Assembly: GCF_037023755.1 (NCBI RefSeq)
Contig: NZ_CP146100.1
Coordinates: forward strand, 5,363,501 to 5,427,500
Length of the DNA: 64,000 nucleotides
Direction: 5' to 3'
From: Saccharopolyspora sp. SCSIO 74807
GTDB lineage: Bacteria > Actinomycetota > Actinomycetes > Mycobacteriales > Pseudonocardiaceae
The notes beneath the pieces were generated by a model, which did not search any database, was not told the origin of the DNA, and saw only the letters and a program-made list of their open reading frames with translations. Shown piece after piece: positions 43,585-51,120 of this stretch. Within the stretch, counting starts at the first letter, position 1. Every line of letters starts with the position of its first letter. Position numbers and translations under genes: made by a program.

Positions 43585-44468
43585 GCTTCCACCTCCGCTG
43601 TGCCGCGCACCGCACGGCGGTATGCCTTGGCTGTTTCGCGGGGCGCCAGCGCGCGCAGGAGGCGCCGGCGGTAGCCGTTCGACGCGTGCGCGTCGCCGTC
43701 GGTGTCGACGACCTCGCGCACCACGTCGTCGAGCGCACCGGCCAGCTCGGACTGGTCGCCACCGGCCGTGCGGACGAGGCCGGTCAGGTCACGGGTGACG
43801 GGCCGGTCGGAAACTCCGAAAGCCGTCATCGTCGCGGCGGACACGCCGCCGCCGTCATCGACGCGGACGTGCGTTGCTACTCCGGCCAGCGCGAAGTCAC
43901 CGTGCCTGCGCGCGATCTCGGCGAAGCCGAAGCCCTCCCCCGGCCCGGCCGCCGGGAAGGAGACCGCGGCCAGGACGTCCTCCGCGCGCAGTGCGGTCGT
44001 CATCGCCCCGTCGAAGAACCCGCGGGCTCGAACGGCGCGTTCGCCCTCGGGGCCCGCCAGGGTCAGCTCCGCGTCCAGGCAGCAGGCGACCGCCGGGAGC
44101 TCGGCGGCCGGATCGGCGTGCGCCAGGCTCCCGCAGATCGTGCCGCGGCTGCGCAGTTCGCGGTGCCCCACCCAGGGCAGCGCGAGCCGCAGCAACGGCA
44201 CCTGCGCGGACTCGGGCGCGCGCTCCACTCGACGCTGCCGGACGGTGCCGCCGACCTCCAGCCGGTCGCCCACTGCCCGCAGCGCGTCGAGCCCGGTGAC
44301 CGCGTTGATGTCCACCAGGGTCGTCGGCCGCGCCAGCCGCATGGCCAGCACCGGAACCAGGGATTGCCCGCCGGCGATGACCTTGCCGCCGCCGTCTGCG
44401 TCGACGAGTTCGGCAACGGCGTCGGACAACGCCGCGGGGCGCGCGTACGCGAAGGGTGCGGCCTTCAT
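43581..44468 (-). CDS. FAD subunit of molybdenum hydroxylase (CoxM-like)
   Basis: A 295-residue FAD-binding subunit. The FAD motifs are KVIAGGQSLVPVLAMRLARP and GTICGSLAHADPAAELPAV, followed by the CO-dehydrogenase-type C-terminal domain. It transfers electrons from the molybdenum and iron-sulfur subunits encoded beside it. ATG 44468 was chosen because GAGGAG precedes it. The start lies nine bases beyond the end of the enoyl-CoA hydratase gene. The gene ends in a four-base overlap with the iron-sulfur fusion gene. Confidence 0.92.
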   Translation of the reverse strand: MKAAPFAYARPAALSDAVAELVDADGGGKVIAGGQSLVPVLAMRLARPTTLVDINAVTGLDALRAVGDRLEVGGTVRQRRVERAPESAQVPLLRLALPWVGHRELRSRGTICGSLAHADPAAELPAVACCLDAELTLAGPEGERAVRARGFFDGAMTTALRAEDVLAAVSFPAAGPGEGFGFAEIARRHGDFALAGVATHVRVDDGGGVSAATMTAFGVSDRPVTRDLTGLVRTAGGDQSELAGALDDVVREVVDTDGDAHASNGYRRRLLRALAPRETAKAYRRAVRGTAEVEA

Positions 44469-44476
44469 CCAGCTCC

Positions 44477-45256
44477 TCACCGCCCCTGGAACTTCGGGGT
44501 GCGCTTCTCGCCGAACGCGGCGACGCCTTCGGCGAAGTCCTTGCTGGAGCGCAGCATCGCGTAGGCCTTGCGCTCCAGCTCGATCCCGCTGTACAGCGGG
44601 GCGTCGACGCCGCGGTCGAGAACTTCCTTGGCAGTGCGCGCGGCCAGCGGGGAGAACCCGATCAGCTTGGTCACCAGCCGCTCGACCTTCTCGTCGAGCT
44701 CCGCTCGATCGGCGGCCAGCTCGGCGAGAAGTCCCCAGTCCTTGGCGTCGTCGGCGTTGATCCGGGACGCGGTCAGCACGTGGTACTTGGCGCGGGAGAG
44801 CCCGATCAGCCGGGCGAGGCGTTGCGTTCCGCCGGAGCCCGGGATCATGCCGAGGTTCATCTCCGGAAGCGCGAACTGGCTTCGTTCGGTCGCCACGCGG
44901 ATGTCCGAGGACAGCGCGAGTTCGAACCCAACGCCGAAGCAGTAGCCGTCGACGGCGGAAATGACGACCTTGGAACTGCGGGAGGGCGCGGTCACGTTGT
45001 GCCCGAGGTCGGTGAAGTCGACCGGGTCGACCTCCATGAAGCCCGCGATGTCGCCGCCCGATGAGAAGTGCTCGCCTTCGCCCCGGATGACCACGACCTG
45101 GATGGCGTCGTCGGCGTCGATCTCGGCGAACCGGTCGGCCATGACCTGCCGGGTCTCCCAGGTGATGATGTTGTACTTGCCGTGGTCCAGCGTCAGGTAC
45201 GCGACCCGGCCGTCGTGGCCGCGGGTCAGCTTGATCTCGCCTCCGGTGAGGGCCAT
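44477..45256 (-). CDS. Enoyl-CoA hydratase/isomerase family
   Basis: A 259-residue crotonase-fold enzyme. The oxyanion-hole motifs (FSSGGDIAGF and AVDGYCFGVGFELAL) and the acidic residue in ALPEMNLGMIPGSGGTQRLA are present. Such enzymes add water to, or rearrange, CoA-bound acids. It is encoded between the molybdenum subunit (four bases apart) and the FAD subunit, so its substrate is a CoA ester processed together with the hydroxylase and the acyl-CoA ligase. An aromatic or cyclic acid is possible but not shown. Confidence 0.9.
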   Translation of the reverse strand: MALTGGEIKLTRGHDGRVAYLTLDHGKYNIITWETRQVMADRFAEIDADDAIQVVVIRGEGEHFSSGGDIAGFMEVDPVDFTDLGHNVTAPSRSSKVVISAVDGYCFGVGFELALSSDIRVATERSQFALPEMNLGMIPGSGGTQRLARLIGLSRAKYHVLTASRINADDAKDWGLLAELAADRAELDEKVERLVTKLIGFSPLAARTAKEVLDRGVDAPLYSGIELERKAYAMLRSSKDFAEGVAAFGEKRTPKFQGR

Positions 45257-45260
45257 GTCG

Positions 45261-47714
45261 TCAGTACTCCCCTTCTGTTCCTTCGAGCACCGCGGTGTCC
45301 GTTGTCGCCGCGAGCAGTCGGTGGATCACGTCGCCGTGAATCGGCAGCGTGGTGATGTCGGCGCCGGACGGCGCGAGCGCGTCCGCGACCGCGTTGGCGA
45401 TCGCCACCGGCAGGCTCATGCAGCTGCCTTCGCCGCAGCCCTTGGCACCGAGGCGGGTCAGCGGCGAAGGCGTTTCCAGGTGGTCGCTGCGCAGCTCGTA
45501 GCCGACCTCCGCGGTGGTCGGGCACAAGTAGTCCATGAACGTCGCGGAGGTGGGCTGGCCGTTGTCGGCGTAGCGCAGCTCCTCGTACATCGCGCCGCCG
45601 ATGGCGTGCGCCAGCGCGCCGTGGACCTGCCCTTCCAGCAGCACCGGGTTCAGGATGGTGCCCGCGTCGTGCACTGTGGACACCAGCTCCAGGGTGAGTT
45701 CGTAGGTCTGCGGGTCGATGCGGCAGACCACGAGCTCGGCGACGAAGCCGTAGCACAGGCTGGAGTTGATCTGGTCGTCCCGGCTGGCCGCTTTGGCCTG
45801 CGGTGGTGTGAAGGCGGCTTCCTCGTACAGCCGGGCCGAGGTTCCCTCCGGCAACGAGCCGGGGTCCCAGTGCACCACTCCGGCGGCGTGGCGGAAGTCC
45901 ACCGACTTCGCGTGGTCGTCGCGGTGCCGGATCCGGCCTTCGGCGAATTCGAACTCTTCGGGGTCCAGCCCCAGCATCGACCCGGCCGCCGTCCGCATCG
46001 TGCGGGCGAGCCGGTCGCACGCTTCGACCAGCGCGCTGGTCAGCAGCGGCGCGAACCTCGACGAGTAGCTGCCGGAGCTGATCGTCCACGGAGTGGTGGC
46101 GGTGTCCATCTCCACCACCGGTCGGACCTTCTCCAGCGGCAGTCCGAGCCTGTCGGCCACGACCTGCTGCGCGACGGTGGCGTGCCCCTGGCCCTGCGGG
46201 ACGGTTCCCAGCAGGACCGAGACGACCCCGTTGACGTCGACGCTGACCCGCACGTGCTCGGTGGAACCCGACTTTCCGCGCCCGGGCGGGCGTTCGTCGG
46301 CCGGAGTGGCCAGTCCGACGTACCCGATGTTGGTCGCCGACGGATCGACGATGGTGGCCAGCCCGATGCCGAAGTGCTCGCCGCGCTCCCGCGCCTCCCG
46401 CTGGCGCTGCCGCAGCGCCGGGTAGTCGGCGTTCTTCAACGCCATGTCCAAGGCCCGCGGATAGTCGCCCGAGTCGTAGATGCCGCCGGTCGCCGTCCGG
46501 TACGGGAACGCGTCCGCGGGCACCAGGTTGCGCTGGCGGATCTCCGCGACGTCGATCCCGCACGTCGCGGCGATCTTGTCCATCAGCCGCTCCAGCCCGA
46601 AGTAGAGCTGCTGGCCCCCGAAACCGCGGTTGAGCCCGGTCGGCGTCTTGTTGGTCACCACCGCGCGCGAGCGGATCTGCACGGCTTCGACGTCGTAGGC
46701 GCCGGTGAGGTTTCCGAAGCACCGGTAGAGCGTGCTCGGTTCCGGCGGGCGCAGGTAGGCGCCGACGTTGTCGACGAGATCCGCCCGCAACGCCTGGACC
46801 TGGCCTTCCGCGCTGACCGCGGCTTCGAAGCGCATCGCCCGGTCCGAACCCGCTGAGCTGGCCAGCAGGTGTTCGCTGCGGTCCTCCGTCCAGCGCACCG
46901 GGCGCCCGGCGTGCTTGCTGGCCAGCGCCATCAGCACCACGTAGGGGTAGATCCCGGCCTTGATGCCGAAGCTGCCGCCGTTGTCCGCCGGGATCATCAG
47001 CCGCACGCGAGAGGCCGGCACGCCCAGCGAACCCGCGATCACCGGGACCATGGAGAACGGACCGTGGAAGTTCGCCCAGGCGGCGATGGCCGGACCGTCC
47101 ACTTCGTCCTGCCACTCGGCGATCACCGAGTAGCACTCCATCGGTGTCGACGAATAGCGCGGAAATCGGTACTCGCCGCGGACGACGTGATCGGCTGCGG
47201 CGAAGAGCTCGTCCACGGGTCCGAAGTGGAACGTGCGGTCGGTGGCGACGTTGCTGTCGGCCGCGTCGTGCAGTCGCGGTGCCTCGGGGCGCAGCGCGGC
47301 GTCGACGTCCACGACCGGTGGCAGCGGCTCGTAGTCCACGGAGACCAGCTCGGCGGCGTCCTCGGCGGCGTAGCGGTCGGCGGCGACCACGACCGCGACG
47401 GGTTCGCCGACGAAGCGCGCCCGATCGGTCGCCGTCGGGTAGTACGACATGGGCGTCTTCAGCGACAGCGGGAACGGGTTCAGCGCTTCCAGCACCTCGT
47501 CGGGTCCGATCACCGCCGCCACACCGGGGTGCGCGCGAGCACGGGTGAGGTCGACGCCGCGGATGCGGGCGTGCGGATGCGGGCTGCGCACGATCGCCGC
47601 GGTCAACGTGCCCGGCAGCGGGTCGAGGTCGTCGAGGAACCGGCCGCGCCCGGTCAGCAGGGCGGGGTCCTCGATGCGTGCCGTGGTGCGCGCAGGCGTC
47701 ATCGAAGTGCTCAC
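45261..47714 (-). CDS. Molybdenum hydroxylase large subunit (xanthine dehydrogenase family)
   Basis: An 817-residue molybdopterin subunit. The active-site Glu is in LGAKGCGEGSCMSLPVAIAN. The cofactor loop in TGLNRGFGGQQLYFGLERL lacks the AYRCSFR of true CO dehydrogenase, so the enzyme is not form I CODH. The pterin-binding GQGHATVAQQ is present. It hydroxylates an unknown carbon centre. The start was placed at GTG 47714, which overlaps the ligase stop (GTGA); an ATG five codons later is an alternative. Ligase and hydratase neighbours suggest that the substrate is an activated aromatic or N-heterocyclic acid. Confidence 0.92.
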   Translation of the reverse strand: MSTSMTPARTTARIEDPALLTGRGRFLDDLDPLPGTLTAAIVRSPHPHARIRGVDLTRARAHPGVAAVIGPDEVLEALNPFPLSLKTPMSYYPTATDRARFVGEPVAVVVAADRYAAEDAAELVSVDYEPLPPVVDVDAALRPEAPRLHDAADSNVATDRTFHFGPVDELFAAADHVVRGEYRFPRYSSTPMECYSVIAEWQDEVDGPAIAAWANFHGPFSMVPVIAGSLGVPASRVRLMIPADNGGSFGIKAGIYPYVVLMALASKHAGRPVRWTEDRSEHLLASSAGSDRAMRFEAAVSAEGQVQALRADLVDNVGAYLRPPEPSTLYRCFGNLTGAYDVEAVQIRSRAVVTNKTPTGLNRGFGGQQLYFGLERLMDKIAATCGIDVAEIRQRNLVPADAFPYRTATGGIYDSGDYPRALDMALKNADYPALRQRQREARERGEHFGIGLATIVDPSATNIGYVGLATPADERPPGRGKSGSTEHVRVSVDVNGVVSVLLGTVPQGQGHATVAQQVVADRLGLPLEKVRPVVEMDTATTPWTISSGSYSSRFAPLLTSALVEACDRLARTMRTAAGSMLGLDPEEFEFAEGRIRHRDDHAKSVDFRHAAGVVHWDPGSLPEGTSARLYEEAAFTPPQAKAASRDDQINSSLCYGFVAELVVCRIDPQTYELTLELVSTVHDAGTILNPVLLEGQVHGALAHAIGGAMYEELRYADNGQPTSATFMDYLCPTTAEVGYELRSDHLETPSPLTRLGAKGCGEGSCMSLPVAIANAVADALAPSGADITTLPIHGDVIHRLLAATTDTAVLEGTEGEY

Positions 47715-49279
47715 TTTCGCGATCCGATCGAAGCAGCGGAGACCTCTGCCAGCGGCGTGAACCGCCCATCGGTGAGTTCGCGGCGCAAGATCTTGCCCAC
47801 CGCCGATTTCGGGACCTCGGCGACCGCGACGACCCTCTTGGGCCGTTTCAGCGGCGGCAGCCCGGCCCCGGAGCGGATGTACCCGGTCAGCGCGGCGGCG
47901 GCGTCCTCCGGGGTGAGCCCCGCTGCGGGGACGAAGAACGCGGTGACGGCCTGCCCCCAGCGGTCGTCCGGCATCCCGACGACCACGACGTCGGCGACCT
48001 CCGGGCAGCGGATCAGCGCGTCCTCGATCTCGTCGGGGTAGATGTTCTCGCCGCCCGAATTGATCATGTTGTCGACGCGTCCGGACACCCACAGGTCGCC
48101 GTCCTCGTCCGCGACGGCGAGATCACCCGGGAAGTACCAGCCGCCGCGGATGGATTTCGCATCCGCGTCGGGCCGGTTCCAGTACCCGGTGAAGGCTTCC
48201 GGCGACTCCATCGAGATCGCGATCTGGCCCTGCTCGCCGGCACCGACCAGCGCGTCCGGGGTGGCCCGCGGGTGCGGGTCGACCAGGCGAACCCGGGTGA
48301 ACACGCCGGGGCGCCCGGCGCAGCCCGGTTTCGCCGCGACGTCCGGCCCGATGGTGAAGGTGTAGATCTCGGTGCTGCCGAAGTGGTTGACCAGCACCTC
48401 GGGTTCGAGTTCGGCGACGAGCCGTTCCGCCAGCGCCGGGGTCATCGCGGCTCCGGCGTAGGCGAGCTTGCGGACGCCGGTCTCCCCCAGCCGGCCCGTT
48501 CCCAGCAGGCTCCAGTAGATCGTGGGCACCAGGTACAGCGCGGAGACGCGCTCCCGGGTGATCAGCTCCAACGATTCCTCGGCGTCGAACCGGACCTGCG
48601 GGACCCAGGTCCCGGCGCTGACCACGCTGGCCAGCAGGGTGCGCAGGCCCATCGTGTGGAACATGGGCATCACGCCGAGGGTCGTCTCGAAGGGAGCCGA
48701 CCGGCTCTGGTGCAGGTGCGCGACGGCGGCGTAGAACTCCGCTCGGTGCGTGCGCGGAACACCTTTCGGCTTCCCGGTGGTGCCCGAGGTGTAGAGCATG
48801 ACGCTCGTGTCGGAGTCGCGCACCGGTGCGTCGATCGCGCCGTCGGGCTGAGCAGCGGCGGATCCCAGCAGCTCCTCGACACCGGCCGGAGCGCCTTCCC
48901 CGACGTGCGCGTGCGGCAGGGGCTCGGTGCGCTGCAGCGCCTCGCACGCCCTCTCGACCGTGGACACGTCCGTGACCACCAACCTCGGCGCCGCGTCCGA
49001 CAAGCAATAGGCGAGCTCGTCGACACCGAAGCGGAACGACAGCGGAACCGAGACGGCTCCGAGCTTCTGCGCCGCCAGGTGCAGCGAGGCCATCGGTTCG
49101 CCACCGGCGAGCAGGAACACGACCCTGTCCCCGTGACCGACGCCGCGCGCGGCCAAGGCACGAGCCAGCCGGCTGGTGTGGACGTCCCACTCCGCGTAGG
49201 TCATCGAGCGCTCGCCGCCGACCGCGCGGCCGGCGGGGTACCGCTCGGCGGTCCAGCTCAACACTCTCCCGAGATCCAT
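47711..49279 (-). CDS. Acyl-CoA ligase, benzoate/chlorobenzoate-type
   Basis: A 522-residue AMP-forming CoA ligase. The ATP loop is VMLYTSGTTGKPKGVPRTHR, and VNHFGSTEIYTF and GWYFPGDLAV follow. The catalytic Lys is in the C-terminal PKSAVGKILRREL. The overall pattern is nearer to 4-chlorobenzoate-type ligases than to long-chain fatty acid ligases. It activates the substrate of the operon. Start ATG 49279 has AGGACTGGGA upstream. The promoter is shared with the divergent padR-type gene, with a repeat operator between. Confidence 0.9.
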   Translation of the reverse strand: MDLGRVLSWTAERYPAGRAVGGERSMTYAEWDVHTSRLARALAARGVGHGDRVVFLLAGGEPMASLHLAAQKLGAVSVPLSFRFGVDELAYCLSDAAPRLVVTDVSTVERACEALQRTEPLPHAHVGEGAPAGVEELLGSAAAQPDGAIDAPVRDSDTSVMLYTSGTTGKPKGVPRTHRAEFYAAVAHLHQSRSAPFETTLGVMPMFHTMGLRTLLASVVSAGTWVPQVRFDAEESLELITRERVSALYLVPTIYWSLLGTGRLGETGVRKLAYAGAAMTPALAERLVAELEPEVLVNHFGSTEIYTFTIGPDVAAKPGCAGRPGVFTRVRLVDPHPRATPDALVGAGEQGQIAISMESPEAFTGYWNRPDADAKSIRGGWYFPGDLAVADEDGDLWVSGRVDNMINSGGENIYPDEIEDALIRCPEVADVVVVGMPDDRWGQAVTAFFVPAAGLTPEDAAAALTGYIRSGAGLPPLKRPKRVVAVAEVPKSAVGKILRRELTDGRFTPLAEVSAASIGSRK

Positions 49280-49329
49280 TCCCAGTCCTCGCAATATCAC
49301 CGGTGCGAAACAAGCCCGAGGCAGATCAT

Positions 49330-49371
49330 CCGTTTCAAATCGTCCGAAACAGATGGTTGGAAACGTACGGT
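49330..49371. promoter_or_regulatory. Candidate PadR operator between ligase and regulator
   Basis: The spacer of the two divergent genes holds CGTTTC (49331), CGAAAC and GGAAACG (ending 49365). The outer pair, CGTTTC and GAAACG, are exact inverted copies, with a third copy between. Position and symmetry fit a PadR-type operator that controls both genes. Confidence 0.5.
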
Positions 49372-49383
49372 AGGGTTCGGAGC

Positions 49384-49935
49384 GTGTCAACGGTTCGGCT
49401 TTCCACGACCTCGTACGTCGTGCTGGGGATGATCGCGATGCGCGGGCCATCGACCTCGTACGACCTCAAGCGGGCCATCGGCCACTCGGTGGGCTACTTC
49501 TGGCACTTCCCGCACGCCCAGCTCTACTCCGAGCCCAAGCGGCTCGAACAGCTGGGACTGCTCGAGGTCGAGGAGGAGGACGACGGGCGCCGCCGGCGCA
49601 CCTACACGATCACCGACACCGGCCTCTCGGCCATGCGCTCATGGCTGGCCGAGCCCACCGACCAGCACTTCGAGCTGCGCGACATCGCCGAGATCAAGCT
49701 TTTCTTCAACGAGCTCGCCGACTCCGACGACGTCGAGCGGCTCGCGCAGGACCAGATCAAGCAGCACCAGGCGCGCATCGCCGAGTACGAGCAGATGCAG
49801 CAGCGCTTCGGCGACGAACCGGCCATTTCGCGGCGCATGGTCACGCTCGGCCTCGGGCTTGAGATGGAGCACGCCGCCCTGCGGTTCTGGACCTCGCTCG
49901 CCGAACGCGCCGAGCGAGGCGAGTTCGAGGACTGA
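49384..49935 (+). CDS. PadR-family transcriptional regulator
   Basis: A 183-residue regulator. The winged helix spans residues 5-75 (YVVLGMIAMRGPSTSYDLKR, FPHAQLYSEPKRLEQLGLLE, wing RRRRTYTITDTGLSAMRSWL). A C-terminal coiled-coil dimerisation domain of the Vir type follows (DQIKQHQARIAEYEQMQQRF). GTG 49384 was chosen as start because the winged helix begins just after it. PadR proteins repress genes for phenolic acid handling until the acid binds, which fits the divergent ligase/hydroxylase operon. Confidence 0.9.
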   Translation: MSTVRLSTTSYVVLGMIAMRGPSTSYDLKRAIGHSVGYFWHFPHAQLYSEPKRLEQLGLLEVEEEDDGRRRRTYTITDTGLSAMRSWLAEPTDQHFELRDIAEIKLFFNELADSDDVERLAQDQIKQHQARIAEYEQMQQRFGDEPAISRRMVTLGLGLEMEHAALRFWTSLAERAERGEFED

Positions 49936-50157
49936 CGCCGGGCGGGCCGATCGGACGCGGCGTCCGCGAGCAGGGTGGAATTCCCCGACCGCCAAACGTT
50001 GCACACTCGGACGACGACCTCGCCGTTCACCGCAGGCCGGGCGCCGCGGAATGACCTCGCAGCGCCGACCGTGGTCAACTGATGGCGCGAGATGCGGCGT
50101 GCGGCACCCTCCGCGTCCGGGGTCCGCAAACGGAGCGGCACGAACGGAGAGCTGTTC

Positions 50158-50604
50158 ATGGCAAGTCGACGTGACACCACGCCCGGTCCCACGCCCTTCG
50201 AGATTCACGAGTCCGGGGCTCTGCTGCACGGCACGAAGGCGGATCTCGCGGTCGGCGACCTGCTGCTGCCGGGCCGCCTTTCGAACTTCGAGGCGGGCAG
50301 GGTCATGAACCACGTCTACGTGACCGAGACGCTCGACGCCGCCACCTGGGCAGCCGAACTCGCCGCGGGCGCAGGTCCCGGACGCATCTACCTGGTGGAA
50401 CCCACCGGCCCGATCGAGGACGACCCCAACGTCACCGACAAGAAGCTGCCCGGCAATCCCACTCGTTCCTATCGGACCCGCGAACCCGTCCGCATCATCG
50501 GTGAACTCGAGAACTGGACCGGCCACACCCGCGAGCAGCTACAGGCGATGCAGGACACCCTCGACGATCTCAGGCGACGCGGACTCGACGTCATCTACGA
50601 CTGA
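50158..50604 (+). CDS. arr: Rifampin ADP-ribosyltransferase Arr
   Basis: A 148-residue enzyme that transfers ADP-ribose from NAD to the C23 hydroxyl of rifamycins and inactivates them. Family motifs are FEIHESGALLHGTKADLAVG, DLLLPGRLSNF, NHVYVTETLDAATWAAELAA, VEPTGPIEDDPNVTDKKLPG and NPTRSYRTREPVRI. The length is that of mycobacterial and actinobacterial Arr. GGAGAGCTGTTC precedes ATG 50158. It is an intrinsic resistance gene, and no transposon or integron parts surround it. Confidence 0.95.
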   Translation: MASRRDTTPGPTPFEIHESGALLHGTKADLAVGDLLLPGRLSNFEAGRVMNHVYVTETLDAATWAAELAAGAGPGRIYLVEPTGPIEDDPNVTDKKLPGNPTRSYRTREPVRIIGELENWTGHTREQLQAMQDTLDDLRRRGLDVIYD

Positions 50605-51120
50605 CCCGCTCGATGCCGCGGCCGGCGCGATCGCCGGCACCGGCGTCGTCGAACAGCGGGATTCCGGGCGGGACGCGAAGTCGTCGTGCAGCGGCAAAGC
50701 GTCAACTTTCCATTATGGACTCAAATTCCCGTTTCGGGAATGCTCAGGGTCGGCGGGCCGGTCGCATCGACAGTGAGCCGCGAGTACTCGATCGCCGGAT
50801 TTCGCGATTCGGCCCACACCGCCCGGAAGTCCTGCTAGCTTCGAATCGCCGTTGAAGTTGGATCGTCGGCGTGCGTGAGCGGGCTGGGGGCCGACACGAC
50901 GAACGTTCGTCGTCGGGAGACGAAATCCGCCGATGCTTGCTCGATTCGCCGGCATTGCGGATACCGACTGCAACCGAGTGCACCGCCACCGGCAGCTCGG
51001 GGAATGCGAGAGCTGTACCGACGCGCGGGGATTCTCCGGTGCCGCGACCTTTCGCCTGCCATTCCAGTGCCGCCCAGCACGACCGGGGTTCACGACTCGA
51101 TTCCCGAGGGGGACAACGCA
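50605..51120. other. Intergenic stretch with two palindromes
   Basis: No gene is recognised in these 516 bases. ATTCCCGTTTCGGGAAT at 50725-50741 is a perfect 7-base inverted repeat around TTT, with AT-rich DNA before it (CCATTATGG). It may be a terminator-like stem after arr or an operator. A longer palindrome at 50896-50913 lies before the thiamine-diphosphate enzyme and is listed separately. Confidence 0.45.
50896..50913. promoter_or_regulatory. Perfect 18-base palindrome, candidate operator
   Basis: ACGACGAACGTTCGTCGT reads the same on both strands without a spacer. It lies about 200 bases before the start of the thiamine-diphosphate enzyme gene. Such unspaced palindromes are typical for TetR-type repressors. 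No regulator gene lies next to it, so the binding protein is unknown. Confidence 0.45.

Noticed and set aside
45226-47769. Minus-strand frame of 847 codons overlapping the molybdenum subunit
   Set aside because: It is the neighbouring frame of the real large-subunit gene, with Arg/Gly-rich content and no motifs.
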